Source: Domibacillus iocasae
Lineage (GTDB): Bacteria; Bacillota; Bacilli; Bacillales; Domibacillaceae
Length of the DNA stretch: 64,000 nt
Direction: 5' to 3'
NCBI RefSeq assembly: GCF_001750285.1
Contig: NZ_MAMP01000001.1
Span: 186,001-250,000, forward strand
Part shown: piece by piece, positions 8,101 through 17,224 of the stretch
Layout: each line of letters begins with the position of its first letter
Numbering within the stretch: position 1 is the first letter of the stretch
Notes under the pieces: model-generated
The model's input: the letters and a program-made list of their open reading frames with translations, nothing else
Told to the model about the DNA's origin: nothing
Database searches by the model: none
Position numbers and translations under genes: made by a program

Positions 8101-9270
8101 TTATTGTGCTGCTTGCTGAATAACATCCGGGGCATCTGTATGGTAAACCATTTTCCAAGATTCCAAGATGTTTTCCTGCGTTACATTCAATGAAGGTACT
8201 GCCACATATGGCGGTGTTTCTTTTCCAAGCAATGCGTGGCCTGCTAAAATCGCTTCAGCAATTCCCTGGTCATATGGAAGCTGTGCGCCAAGTCCTTTTA
8301 CAATGCCGCCCTGTGCAATATCAAGTGCCACGTTTGTCCCAAGGTCAATGGTTGTAATAACAAGATCTTCTCTTCCTGCTGTACGGGCAGCGGAAAGTAC
8401 TCCTTCAGCCGGCACATCCCAGACAGCGAAGATCCCATCTAAATCAGGATTTTTTGTTAGCATGGCAGATGCGATTTTTTCACCTGTGTTTGGATCTGTA
8501 ATACCACTGCGTGCAATAATTTCAATGTTTGGATATTTCTCTTTAATTGTTTTTTCGAAAGCTTCTGTACGCTGGCGTGTTACAAAGAAATCCGCATCAT
8601 GAAACACAACACCGATTTTCCCTTTTTCTTCAAGCTGAGCAGCCATAATTTCCGCTGCTTCTACACCGTTGCCATAGTTATCAGCAGAAACAACGCTGAC
8701 ATAATCTTTCCCTGCTACTAATCCTTGTGGCGCGTTATCCATAAAGACTAATTTTACGCCTGCAGCCGCTGCTTTTTTATACGCTTCCGCTGTTGAAACT
8801 GGATCTACCGGAATACTTACGATAATATCTGGATCTTTCGCCAGTACTGTTTCAATATCAGATACTTGCTTTTCTGCTTTAAATTGGCCATCCGTCACGG
8901 CAATCACTTCGATTCCCATCCGTTTAAACGCCGCTTCTAACCCATCAATTTGTGCTTTAGACCAGTCATTGCCTGCATAGTGCATAACGATTGCGGCTTT
9001 ATAGTTTCCTTCTTTCACTTTTGCGATATCTTCTTCTGATAGGTTAAGTGTTTTGGCTGAAATCGCTTCTTCCCCATTCGGCCCCTTACTTAAAATCGTC
9101 GTGCCGCTTGGAATATCTTCACTAATTGTTAAAGCACCTGAATCTGGAATCTCTGCTGCTTTTTGTTCTGTTTCTTCCTCACCTGAACCTGCGTTTTGGT
9201 TTCCACAGCCCGCAAGAGCAAGAAAAGCACCTAGAAGTACTGTGATGAACAATAATAACGTTTTTTTCAT
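8101..9270 (-). CDS. Sugar ABC transporter substrate-binding lipoprotein (second copy)
   Basis: The start MKKTLLLF at 9270 follows GGAGG at good spacing. The lipoprotein signal ends in LALAGC, so the mature protein is anchored by Cys. The rest is a periplasmic-binding-protein fold of the ribose/inositol type (RbsB-like), with a family-specific N-terminal segment around ILSKGPNGEEAISAKTLNL. Likely ligand-facing positions by analogy with RbsB are FMDN, RQRTEAF, FAVWDVP, IDLG and AQLPYDQG. It is the last gene of the operon and has its own leader with a cre-like box, so it may be expressed separately. It is closely related to the lipoprotein at 17225 and to the kinase-fused module at 21506. Confidence 0.88.
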   Translation of the reverse strand: MKKTLLLFITVLLGAFLALAGCGNQNAGSGEEETEQKAAEIPDSGALTISEDIPSGTTILSKGPNGEEAISAKTLNLSEEDIAKVKEGNYKAAIVMHYAGNDWSKAQIDGLEAAFKRMGIEVIAVTDGQFKAEKQVSDIETVLAKDPDIIVSIPVDPVSTAEAYKKAAAAGVKLVFMDNAPQGLVAGKDYVSVVSADNYGNGVEAAEIMAAQLEEKGKIGVVFHDADFFVTRQRTEAFEKTIKEKYPNIEIIARSGITDPNTGEKIASAMLTKNPDLDGIFAVWDVPAEGVLSAARTAGREDLVITTIDLGTNVALDIAQGGIVKGLGAQLPYDQGIAEAILAGHALLGKETPPYVAVPSLNVTQENILESWKMVYHTDAPDVIQQAAQ

Positions 9271-9294
9271 TTTTAATTCCTCCATTCCTCATTT

Positions 9295-9308
9295 TGAAAA
9301 CGCTTTCT
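9295..9308. promoter_or_regulatory. cre-like site upstream of the second binding-protein gene
   Basis: TGAAAACGCTTTCT matches the CcpA consensus TGWNANCGNTNWCA at 13 of 14 positions. It lies in the 98-bp gap before the gene starting at 9270. A small hairpin (CCATGG repeated at 9328-9333 and 9338-9343) precedes it in the transcript. Confidence 0.45.
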
Positions 9309-9368
9309 ACTTTATCTAAAAGAGCCGCCATGGCCGCCCATGGTATCACTCTTCAGATTAAAACCAAT

Positions 9369-10208
9369 TTAATCAAGCTTTGCTAATTCTGATTTCAAAT
9401 ATTCAATAGACGTTCTCGCATACCAGTCCGGCTCAGCCTGGCGTGTATGGAAACCAACTTCCATTGATAAATAGCCGTCGTACTTAATCTCTTTTAGTGC
9501 CTTTAAGACCGCCGGGAAATCACATCGGCCCTGCCCTGGCGGCAGCCGGTCACTGTCAGCAATATGAACATGGTGCAGCTTGTCCGCCATCCGGTATACA
9601 TAATCGCTTGCCACTTCATTTCGGTAGAGTGCATGGAATGTATCAAACATTACTTTCACGTTTGAGGCACCTGTTTGCTCACTTAGAAGCAATGCGTCAT
9701 CTGCTGTTTCAATTAAATTGCTGTCAGCAGGCGTTGGTTCAACGACCATTGTGACACCAAGTTCTTTTGCATATTTTGCTACATTCCCCAAACCTTCAAG
9801 GCTGTAGTTCCATGCATCCTGCTGCGATGTTTCGTGAACGACCCATCCAGCTACCCAGATCACGGTCGGGCATTCCCATTCACTCGCTAGCCGGACCACT
9901 TCTTTATAATGGTTGACCGTAAATGCACGTTCTTCGGCAAGAGGAGAACTTGCATTCACACCCGGTCCGCCGCCTGGTGCAGGAAGCATAGCAGATACAG
10001 CTAAATTCTTTTGCTTAAGCAGCGTGCCAATTTCTTTTCTTCTTTCTTGAGATAAATAATCCGGCCAGGCATGCGGACTTGCACATCCGATTTCAATCGC
10101 ATCATATCCAAACGATGAGATGCGGTTAATGACGTCATCCAGCGGATAGGAAGGTACCCAAACTGGAAAACCGCTATATGGCCACGTATTAAAAGAAATG
10201 CCTTTCAT
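9369..10208 (-). CDS. Sugar phosphate isomerase/epimerase (AP-endonuclease-2-like TIM barrel)
   Basis: The product has 279 residues from the ATG at 10208, preceded by GAGG. The family is the xylose-isomerase-like TIM barrel. Metal-site elements are visible as VVEPTP, MFDTFH, HVHIADSD and SMEVGF. Members epimerise keto-sugars (tagatose/psicose 3-epimerase type) or act on inososes. The start lies inside the end of the upstream alcohol dehydrogenase gene (21-bp overlap), so the two are probably translated together. The substrate is not deducible. The operon pairs it with dehydrogenases that would produce keto-sugars. Confidence 0.8.
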   Translation of the reverse strand: MKGISFNTWPYSGFPVWVPSYPLDDVINRISSFGYDAIEIGCASPHAWPDYLSQERRKEIGTLLKQKNLAVSAMLPAPGGGPGVNASSPLAEERAFTVNHYKEVVRLASEWECPTVIWVAGWVVHETSQQDAWNYSLEGLGNVAKYAKELGVTMVVEPTPADSNLIETADDALLLSEQTGASNVKVMFDTFHALYRNEVASDYVYRMADKLHHVHIADSDRLPPGQGRCDFPAVLKALKEIKYDGYLSMEVGFHTRQAEPDWYARTSIEYLKSELAKLD

Positions 10209-10228
10209 CTTACCTCGCTCCTTCTTCT

Positions 10229-11263
10229 TTATTCCCAAATAAATACGGCTTTTTCCGTTTTTCTTTCATCAAATAAACGGAAAGCTGTTTCTGCTTCAGT
10301 CAGTGGGAATGTATGGGTTACCAGCTTTTCAACAGGCAGATTCTTTTTCACGATAAAATCCGCAATTTCATCATATTCATGAATCGGGAAATACCATGAA
10401 CCCATGACTGTTATTTGTTTACGGATCAATTGTTCACTCGGTTTAATCGTTGTTTCTTTGCTTTCACCAATGAACGCTACACGCCCGTGAGGTCTTACGC
10501 AGCTTAACGCATCATTTTCTGCATATGGGCTTCCTGAACAATCAATGGCTGCATCTGCACCTTGACCGTTTGTAATACGGGCAATTTCTTCTAATACATT
10601 GGCCTCTTTTCCGTTAATCGTGTAGTCGGCACCTAATTCTTTTGCCATTTCTAAACGCTCATCGAGCATGTCGACCGCAATAACCGTTGCGCCAAGACCT
10701 TTTGCAATCATGACCCCGGCATTGCCCATCGGTCCGAGACCAAACATCACGAGTGTATCTCTTCCGGAGATGTTTAAACGCTTTTGAGCATGATACAGTG
10801 TTCCAACTGCATCTGTAGAAACAGCTGCTGTCACAAAATTCATATCGTCCGGCAGTCGCATGCAGTTTTCAGCTGGTGCCACCATGTAGTCTGCGTCTCC
10901 GCCGTGGGAATCAAACCCAATGCATTTAAAGTCTTTACAAAACATTTTATAACCGCTTTTACAATGTGCACATTCACCGCATCCGAGTGCTAAATATACA
11001 GCAACACGGTCGCCTGCTTTATACGTTGTCACGCCATCTCCAACTTCTGTAATCACGCCGGCCGGTTCATGTCCTGGAATAATCGATGCTTTTTTATTGC
11101 CGTCGCCAAAAACCGATGTTCCGTAATACAAGCTCATATCACTTCGGCAAATAGCGGATGCTTTTAATTGAATCAGTACTTCACCTTGACCGGGTGTTGG
11201 AATATCAACCTGCTGGATTTCTACTTTTTTATCCCCTGGAAATATAACCGCTTGCATTGTCAT
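10229..11263 (-). CDS. Zinc-dependent alcohol (sugar/polyol) dehydrogenase
   Basis: This 344-residue medium-chain dehydrogenase has the catalytic zinc Cys in AICRSD, GHEPAG with the second ligand His, the four-cysteine structural zinc lobe (CGECAHCKSGYKMFC) and a Rossmann segment GLGPMGNAGVMIAKGLGA. The expected reaction is NAD(P)-dependent oxidation of a secondary hydroxyl of a polyol or sugar, as in sorbitol or threonine dehydrogenases. Acidic residues after the Rossmann glycines (AVDMLDER) suggest NAD rather than NADP. GGAGGG precedes the ATG. It lies between two epimerase genes in the operon. Confidence 0.85.
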   Translation of the reverse strand: MTMQAVIFPGDKKVEIQQVDIPTPGQGEVLIQLKASAICRSDMSLYYGTSVFGDGNKKASIIPGHEPAGVITEVGDGVTTYKAGDRVAVYLALGCGECAHCKSGYKMFCKDFKCIGFDSHGGDADYMVAPAENCMRLPDDMNFVTAAVSTDAVGTLYHAQKRLNISGRDTLVMFGLGPMGNAGVMIAKGLGATVIAVDMLDERLEMAKELGADYTINGKEANVLEEIARITNGQGADAAIDCSGSPYAENDALSCVRPHGRVAFIGESKETTIKPSEQLIRKQITVMGSWYFPIHEYDEIADFIVKKNLPVEKLVTHTFPLTEAETAFRLFDERKTEKAVFIWE

Positions 11264-11291
11264 CTATATCCCTCCACTTACTTTATAAAAA

Positions 11292-12263
11292 TTATGCCCA
11301 CCACATCTCGCCGACAGGCTCCTTAAACATAACCTCTTTTAATAAAGAAATCGCTTTTCCCAAGCCTTCATCAACAGAAGCAAGCATGTCTTCATGTTCA
11401 ATCGATACGACATAATCGTAGCCAACCGCCCGCAGCGTACTCATGATATCTTTCCACATTTTTTCATTCTGCCCATATCCGACAGAACGGAATGTCCACG
11501 CACGGTTTAACACGTCGCTGTAGTGTTTTGTATCCAAAACGCCATTTACGTCTATATTGGCTTGATCTAAATACGTATCTTTCGCATGGAAGTGATAGAT
11601 TGCGTTTTCCTTTCCAAGCTTTTTAATCGCTTCTACCGGATTAATTCCCTGCCAGAGAAGATGACTTGGATCAAAGTTGGCACCGATTGCTTCTCCTGCA
11701 TGCTCTCTCAGCTTCAGTAAAGTGTCCGGATTATAAACAACGAATCCGGGATGCATTTCAAGTGCAATTTGATTGATTCCGTGCGACTGCGCAAATTTCA
11801 CTTCTTCTTTCCAATATGGAATAACGACTTCATTCCATTGCCAGTCCAGCATTTCCGCATACTCCGGCGGCCAGGAACAAGTCACCCAGTTTGGAAATTT
11901 AGCTTCCGCATGATCTCCGGGACAGCCGGAAAAACCATTTACAACCGGGATTTCCAGACGTTCTGCCAGCTTCACGGTTTTCTGCCAAACAGCATGAGAT
12001 TCTGCCGCGAATTTTTTGTCAGGATGGAGCGGGTTGCCGTGACAGCTTAACCCGCTTATTGTCATTCCCCGACTCTCTACGGCTTTTTTAAATGCCTTTA
12101 TTTTTTCTGGACTGCCTAAAAGCTCATCTGGATCACAGTGGCTGTTCCCCGGATAATTACCTGTTCCCAGCTCCACTGCTTCAACGCCCATTTCATTTAG
12201 TTTATCGAGCATCGCCTCAAAAGGCAGTTGTTGATATAAAACGGTAAACACACCTAGCTTCAC
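11292..12263 (-). CDS. Sugar phosphate isomerase/epimerase
   Basis: This 323-residue TIM-barrel epimerase starts at GTG 12263, after GGGAGG, and overlaps the preceding stop as GTGA. Likely metal ligands lie in LEMHPGF, NFDPSHLLW, HFHAKDT and SIEHED, the usual Glu/Asp/His/Glu set. It is a close paralogue of the protein at 35706: both open with MKLGVFTVL and end in GEMWWA. The same enzyme type is therefore present in two of the LacI-controlled operons. It probably isomerises the product of the neighbouring Gfo/Idh/MocA dehydrogenase. The substrate is unknown. Confidence 0.82.
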   Translation of the reverse strand: MKLGVFTVLYQQLPFEAMLDKLNEMGVEAVELGTGNYPGNSHCDPDELLGSPEKIKAFKKAVESRGMTISGLSCHGNPLHPDKKFAAESHAVWQKTVKLAERLEIPVVNGFSGCPGDHAEAKFPNWVTCSWPPEYAEMLDWQWNEVVIPYWKEEVKFAQSHGINQIALEMHPGFVVYNPDTLLKLREHAGEAIGANFDPSHLLWQGINPVEAIKKLGKENAIYHFHAKDTYLDQANIDVNGVLDTKHYSDVLNRAWTFRSVGYGQNEKMWKDIMSTLRAVGYDYVVSIEHEDMLASVDEGLGKAISLLKEVMFKEPVGEMWWA

Positions 12264-13438
12264 AATGAAACCTCCCTAAGTGACTCTACTTTTATCCATT
12301 TTTGCTGTTCATGACTTTTTAGAATAGCATCGGTAATGCACATGGAAATGTGCCCATCTTCAAACGTGGCAAATTGTGTCTCATCATGGTGAGGATCCTT
12401 GCCGTCGCGGATAAAGCTGTAAAAATTAATCATCATATTTTTCAGTGCGTCCGGCCATCCTTCGTTATGCCCGCCCGGATGGTGTATAGCTGATTTTGCT
12501 TCCGAGGTAAATAAGGCGGGATCTGCCAGCATCAATTCATTCGGTTTATCACGGTGGCCAATCCAAAGTTTTTCAGGTTCTTCCTGATTCCATTGAGCAG
12601 AGTGCCTGCTCCCATTCACTTCGAAACTTAACCTGTTTTTTCTGCCAGCACTTACTTGTGAAACGGTGAAAACACCTCTGCTGCCATCTTCAAAACGGAT
12701 AAGTACTGAGGCATAATCTTCTGTATTAATCGGGACATCTTCATATTCGACTTCTTTTGATGCCTGCCCGCCAAATGTTTCTGGCGCTGAAGAAGGCTTT
12801 TTTCTGACCGGAATAACCGTCGCTAAATCCGCAAACACTTCGACGATTTTTTTGCCCGTTACATATTGAACCGTGTCGCACCAATGTGAACCGATATCCG
12901 CAACTGCACGTGATTTCCCGCCAACTTCCGGAGCTAAACGCCAGTTGAAGTCTGTCTCATATAACATCCAATCCTGCAAATAGCTGCCATGCACCAGATT
13001 GATTTTGCCCAATTCTTCTTTTTGAATCATAGAAGCAAGCTGCTTCACAATCGGAAACTGGCGGTAATTAAAATTAACACCATGGACAACATTATGTTTT
13101 CTTGCCAAAGCAAGAAGTTCTGCCGATTCCGCACTGGACATTGCCAGCGGCTTTTCCGACAACACATGCTTTCCAGCTAAAATGATCTCTTTATTAATCG
13201 AAAAGTGAAGCTGGTTTGGTGTACAGTTATGCACTACGTCCACTTCATCGTCTTTTAGCATATCGCGATAGTCACCGAATGCTTTTGGAATCCCGAGCTC
13301 TGCGGCTTTTTGTTCGGCCGACTTCTGTCCGTGTGCGGCAATCGCAACCACATCGACAAAACCAAGCCGTCTAACAGCCTCAATATGAGTGGGTCCAATG
13401 AACCCGGTGCCAATCACGCCCACTTTTATTCTCTTCAT
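12260..13438 (-). CDS. Gfo/Idh/MocA family oxidoreductase
   Basis: The 392-residue protein has an N-terminal Rossmann domain (GVIGTGFIGPTHIEAV) and the family motif SEKPLAM, where Lys is the usual catalytic residue. A C-terminal alpha/beta dimerisation domain carries the substrate-side motif DIGSHWCD. Family members oxidise a ring hydroxyl of sugars or inositols with NAD(P). GGAGGG precedes the ATG. The stop overlaps the next gene, an epimerase, by 4 bp, which suggests they handle consecutive steps. The substrate cannot be read from the sequence. Confidence 0.85.
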   Translation of the reverse strand: MKRIKVGVIGTGFIGPTHIEAVRRLGFVDVVAIAAHGQKSAEQKAAELGIPKAFGDYRDMLKDDEVDVVHNCTPNQLHFSINKEIILAGKHVLSEKPLAMSSAESAELLALARKHNVVHGVNFNYRQFPIVKQLASMIQKEELGKINLVHGSYLQDWMLYETDFNWRLAPEVGGKSRAVADIGSHWCDTVQYVTGKKIVEVFADLATVIPVRKKPSSAPETFGGQASKEVEYEDVPINTEDYASVLIRFEDGSRGVFTVSQVSAGRKNRLSFEVNGSRHSAQWNQEEPEKLWIGHRDKPNELMLADPALFTSEAKSAIHHPGGHNEGWPDALKNMMINFYSFIRDGKDPHHDETQFATFEDGHISMCITDAILKSHEQQKWIKVESLREVSL

Positions 13439-13458
13439 CCATGTCCCTCCTGCCTGAC

Positions 13459-14457
13459 TTATCGCTTAATCGCTTTTCTGCCAAATGCGACAGCTAAAAT
13501 AATAATCAATCCTTTAATCATCATTTGCTGGCTGACATCCAGCCCCATGATGATCAATCCATTGTTAATTGTTCCAATCATTAATGAACCGATTACTGTT
13601 CCAATTACAGTACCCACGCCGCCAAAAAGGCTCGTTCCGCCAAGAATAACCGCGGCAATAACTGAAAGCTCATCGCCTTGACCAAATGTGAACCGGCCTG
13701 CGTGCATACGGCCCGCATAAAGCAAGCCTGCAAAACCAGCCATGAAACCTGAGCCAAGGAAAACAAGAAGCTTAATACGCTGTGTATTAACACCCGAGAA
13801 TCTTGCAGCGCTTTCATTTCCGCCTGTTGCGAGTGTCTGTCTTCCGAATGATGTTTTACGCAATAAAAGATGAGCAATAATCGTTGCCACGATCGTCCAG
13901 ATTAACAAGATCGGAATCGGGCCGATATCACCTGAACCAAAAACGAAGTTAAACGTTGCATCCACAATTGGAACCGGTGCTGTATCAGTAATCCACATCG
14001 CGAGACCACCGACAGTTCCTAACGTAGCAAGTGTCACCAGGAAAGATGGGATCCCTAACTTTGTTAATAGTAATCCGTTTACTAAACCAACAAGAAGACC
14101 AGTTCCCAGACCAACAGCTACGCCGCCGATCATTCCATATCCCGCCTGAAGTGCAAGCGCTGCTGTTAAAGAAGATAGCGCTGCAATCGAACCGACTGAC
14201 AAGTCAATTTCCCCTGTACTGATAACAAATGTCATCGCAAGACCCATTAAAGAAATCATCGCTGTTTGGCGAATGATATTTAGCAAGTTGTCCGTTGAAA
14301 CAAATCCCTGGTCATGTAAAGTGACCGAGAAATAAATGATCACGCCGATAAAAGCAAAATAAACAATATAGTTGCGCCAATCAAATGTTTTCTTGCGCGA
14401 AACCGTATGGCTTCCTACAGCAACTGTGCCGTTTAAATTAGAATCCTTGGATTGCAT
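13459..14457 (-). CDS. Sugar ABC transporter permease (RbsC-like)
   Basis: I chose the ATG at 14457 (MQSKDSN) because GGAGGAATT precedes it, giving 332 residues. Upstream codons lie inside the ATPase gene. About eight to ten membrane helices are visible. The conserved loops TGEIDLSVGS and ALGGNES-like ATGGNESAARFSGV, and the C-terminal ILGGTSLFGG, are typical of CUT2 permeases such as RbsC. The gene overlaps the ATPase by 20 bp. It would form the membrane channel for the sugar delivered by one or both binding lipoproteins of this operon. Confidence 0.9.
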   Translation of the reverse strand: MQSKDSNLNGTVAVGSHTVSRKKTFDWRNYIVYFAFIGVIIYFSVTLHDQGFVSTDNLLNIIRQTAMISLMGLAMTFVISTGEIDLSVGSIAALSSLTAALALQAGYGMIGGVAVGLGTGLLVGLVNGLLLTKLGIPSFLVTLATLGTVGGLAMWITDTAPVPIVDATFNFVFGSGDIGPIPILLIWTIVATIIAHLLLRKTSFGRQTLATGGNESAARFSGVNTQRIKLLVFLGSGFMAGFAGLLYAGRMHAGRFTFGQGDELSVIAAVILGGTSLFGGVGTVIGTVIGSLMIGTINNGLIIMGLDVSQQMMIKGLIIILAVAFGRKAIKR

Positions 14458-15943
14458 GTTGTAATTCCTCCTCTGTATGAATCTCACGTCTTTGCATTTC
14501 TCTGATAATTCGCCCTTCATGCATGACCAATATACGGTCACTCAATGCAAGAAGCTCAGGAAGTTCCGAAGAAATGACCAGAATGGCTTTTCCGCTGTCC
14601 GCGAGTTCGCGTACGACATCAACAATCTCCGTTTTAGCTCCAATGTCTACACCAATGGTTGGTTCATCGAGCATTAGCACGGATGGATCATTTGCCAGCC
14701 ATTTCGCCAAAACGATTTTTTGCTGATTTCCCCCAGACAATAGATTCGTTGTTTTATAAATATCATCTGTTTTAATGTTTAATTTTTTCACAAAATCATT
14801 CGCCACTTTATCGGCTTTTTTATTATCAATAAATAAACCTTTTTGCATTTTTGATAAAATTGGAAGAATGACATTATCTTTTACACTATGTTCCAGGACA
14901 AGACCCTGCACACGCCGGTCTTCCGGAATAAGAGCTAATCCGGCTTTTATCGCATCCGTTGCAGTTTTAATCGTTACAGGCTGGCCATTTACATTAATAT
15001 CGCCACTGTCTTTTGGACCTGTCCCGAAGATAGCGCTTACCGTTTCAGTCCGGCCGCTTCCCATTAATCCCGCGATGCCAACAATCTCACCCGGATACAG
15101 ATTAAAATTCACGTCCTGAACTTTTGATCCAATTGATAAATTCTTTACTTCCAGTACGGGTGCAACGTCTGTCGCATACTCCCGTTCCTTCCATTCAAAC
15201 GCTTTATCCATACTCGATCCGACAATGTACTGAATAACCATATCGAGATCGATTTGTTTGCAATCTTCAGTAGCGACATGTTTTCCGTCACGTAAAATGG
15301 TAATTCTATCACAAATTTCAAGTATCTCATCCATGCGATGTGAAATATAAATAATTGCGTAGCCTTTTGATTTCAATTGATTAATAAAGGAAAATAAAAT
15401 TTTTGTTTCTTTTTTTGTTAAAGAAGCGGTTGGCTCGTCCATGACGAGAATTTTCGTTTCCTGCGATAATGCTTTTGCGATTTCAGTCATTTGCCAGTAG
15501 CCTACACCGAGGTTTCCGACAAGTTCATTCGGGTCAATATCGACCTCCAGCTCTTGAAGCAGCTTTCGCGTTTTTTCAACACATTCTTTATCGTTCAATA
15601 ATCCGAATGACGTTTTATCTTCTCTCGTAAGAAAAATATTTTGTGCGACTGTTAACGTAGGAATTAAGCTGAACTCCTGAAAAATCATGGAGATATAATT
15701 TTTTCTTGCATCATCTGTATTTTTAATTTCAACGAGCTGGTCATCAATGTAAATTTCACCTTGATCGGCTGAGTAAACACCGGTTAAAATTTTCATTAAT
15801 GTTGATTTCCCGGCTCCATTTCCGCCCATGAGCGCATGAACTTCACCTTTTTTAACAGAGAAATCGACTGAATCCAGTACCGTAATTCCATTAAACGCTT
15901 TTGAGATATTTTTCATTGAAAGCATTGGCTTTTCCAATCTCAT
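14438..15943 (-). CDS. Sugar ABC transporter ATP-binding protein (RbsA-like, two NBDs)
   Basis: The protein has 501 residues with two fused nucleotide-binding domains, as in RbsA, MglA and XylG. NBD1 has Walker A GGNGAGKST, a degenerate signature GYWQMTEIAKAL and Walker B LVMDEPTA. NBD2 has the divergent Walker A GLMGSGRTE normal for the family, signature LSGGNQQK and Walker B LMLDEPTIGVD. It powers the RbsC-like permease. The annotated ATG lies directly on AAGGTG. The TTG two codons later (15937) has better spacing and may be the true start. Confidence 0.9.
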   Translation of the reverse strand: MRLEKPMLSMKNISKAFNGITVLDSVDFSVKKGEVHALMGGNGAGKSTLMKILTGVYSADQGEIYIDDQLVEIKNTDDARKNYISMIFQEFSLIPTLTVAQNIFLTREDKTSFGLLNDKECVEKTRKLLQELEVDIDPNELVGNLGVGYWQMTEIAKALSQETKILVMDEPTASLTKKETKILFSFINQLKSKGYAIIYISHRMDEILEICDRITILRDGKHVATEDCKQIDLDMVIQYIVGSSMDKAFEWKEREYATDVAPVLEVKNLSIGSKVQDVNFNLYPGEIVGIAGLMGSGRTETVSAIFGTGPKDSGDINVNGQPVTIKTATDAIKAGLALIPEDRRVQGLVLEHSVKDNVILPILSKMQKGLFIDNKKADKVANDFVKKLNIKTDDIYKTTNLLSGGNQQKIVLAKWLANDPSVLMLDEPTIGVDIGAKTEIVDVVRELADSGKAILVISSELPELLALSDRILVMHEGRIIREMQRREIHTEEELQHAIQGF

Positions 15944-16000
15944 TCACCTTCTTTATAACAGAGGCCGCGGCTGCAGCCTCCATCTATTTTTTCAAGTTCC

Positions 16001-17194
16001 TTATTTCGAAAGATTCGCCATTTCACCTTGTTTTGAAAGATTCACCCATTCGCCTTTTTCGGCTGATTCCAGAATCGCGTCTGAAATAACGGCGATTTGG
16101 TAGCCGTCTTCAAAGTCAGGCGAAACCTTTGTATCTTCCGCAATAGATTTCATAAAGTCGTATGTTTCAATAATCTTCGTTTCTCCATAGCCGATGCCAA
16201 GTGCCGGGATTGGCCACAAGCCTTCACCGTACGGATGAGCAGGGCCTGTGTATACCGTTCTGAAGCCGCGGCTGTCGCCTGGATCATCTGAGAAGCATAC
16301 CTGAAGTTCGTCACGGCGCTCATAGTTAAAGACGAGAGACCCTTTTTCACCGTGAATTTCAAATGTTAAAAAGTTGTTGCGGCCCCAGGCGTTGCGTGTT
16401 GCTTCAATGCTGCCAACGGCACCGTTTTCAAATTTAACGAGTGTCATAAATTCATCATCCACATCAACTTCCGCTTTTGGTACATCGACATCTGCTTTGA
16501 CTGTTCCAAGCTTATCGACGCCGCCGCTTTGAATCGGGCGTTCGCCAATCCACGTTTTCGCGACCGCATTTACATCAGAGATCTCTCCAACAAGGTAGCG
16601 TGCAAAGTCAATCACATGTGTGCCAATATCTCCTAAAGCACCAGAGCCGGCACGGTCTTTTTGAAAGCGCCATGAAAGTGGAGAATTCGGATCAGCCGAC
16701 CAGTCCTGCAAATACGTACCGCGGAAATTCAAGATCTTGCCCAGCTTGCCTTCTTCAATATATTTTTTCGCCAGCGCAACAGCTGGTGTTCTGCGATAGT
16801 TGAACGCAACCATGTGCTTTACGCCTGCTTCTTTTACTGCATCAAGCATTGTTTTTGCTTCAGCTGCATCACGTGCAAGCGGCTTTTCAGAAATAATATG
16901 CTTGCCTGCTTTTGCGGCTGCGATGGCAATTTCCGCATGAGAATCATTTGGTGTGACAATATCGATAATGTCGATTTCCGGATCTTCCACTACTTTTCTC
17001 CAGTCAGTCGAATAGTGTTCAAACCCAAGGCGGGCAGCTGCATCTTTCGCAAGCTCATCTGTCACGTCTACTACAGTGTGGCGATGCGGGATAACCGGTG
17101 CCGGCCAGAAAAACATGGGCATCCCTGCATAAGCAAGTGCATGCGCTTTCCCCATAAATCCTCCGCCAATCATACCTACATTAAGTTTTTTCAT
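16001..17194 (-). CDS. Gfo/Idh/MocA family oxidoreductase
   Basis: The start MKKLNVGM at 17194 follows GGAGG, giving 397 residues. The Rossmann motif is GMIGGGFMGKAHALA and the catalytic motif SEKPLARD. GALGDIGTHVIDFARYL marks the substrate side. This resembles inositol or inosose dehydrogenases of the IolX/IolW/IolG superfamily, but the exact reaction is open. The C terminus carries a small duplication in which NLSK appears twice (WVNLSKQGEMANLSK). At DNA level this is a near-repeat of about 20 bases. The gene lies between the first binding lipoprotein and the ATPase. Confidence 0.85.
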   Translation of the reverse strand: MKKLNVGMIGGGFMGKAHALAYAGMPMFFWPAPVIPHRHTVVDVTDELAKDAAARLGFEHYSTDWRKVVEDPEIDIIDIVTPNDSHAEIAIAAAKAGKHIISEKPLARDAAEAKTMLDAVKEAGVKHMVAFNYRRTPAVALAKKYIEEGKLGKILNFRGTYLQDWSADPNSPLSWRFQKDRAGSGALGDIGTHVIDFARYLVGEISDVNAVAKTWIGERPIQSGGVDKLGTVKADVDVPKAEVDVDDEFMTLVKFENGAVGSIEATRNAWGRNNFLTFEIHGEKGSLVFNYERRDELQVCFSDDPGDSRGFRTVYTGPAHPYGEGLWPIPALGIGYGETKIIETYDFMKSIAEDTKVSPDFEDGYQIAVISDAILESAEKGEWVNLSKQGEMANLSK

Positions 17195-17224
17195 TGTATA
17201 GTCCTCCATTAATTGTGTAATTTA

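Noticed and set aside
16001-16060. Frameshift or sequencing error at the end of the Gfo/Idh/MocA gene
   Set aside because: The repeated NLSK ending is an in-frame duplication of about 20 bases and does not disrupt the conserved domain.
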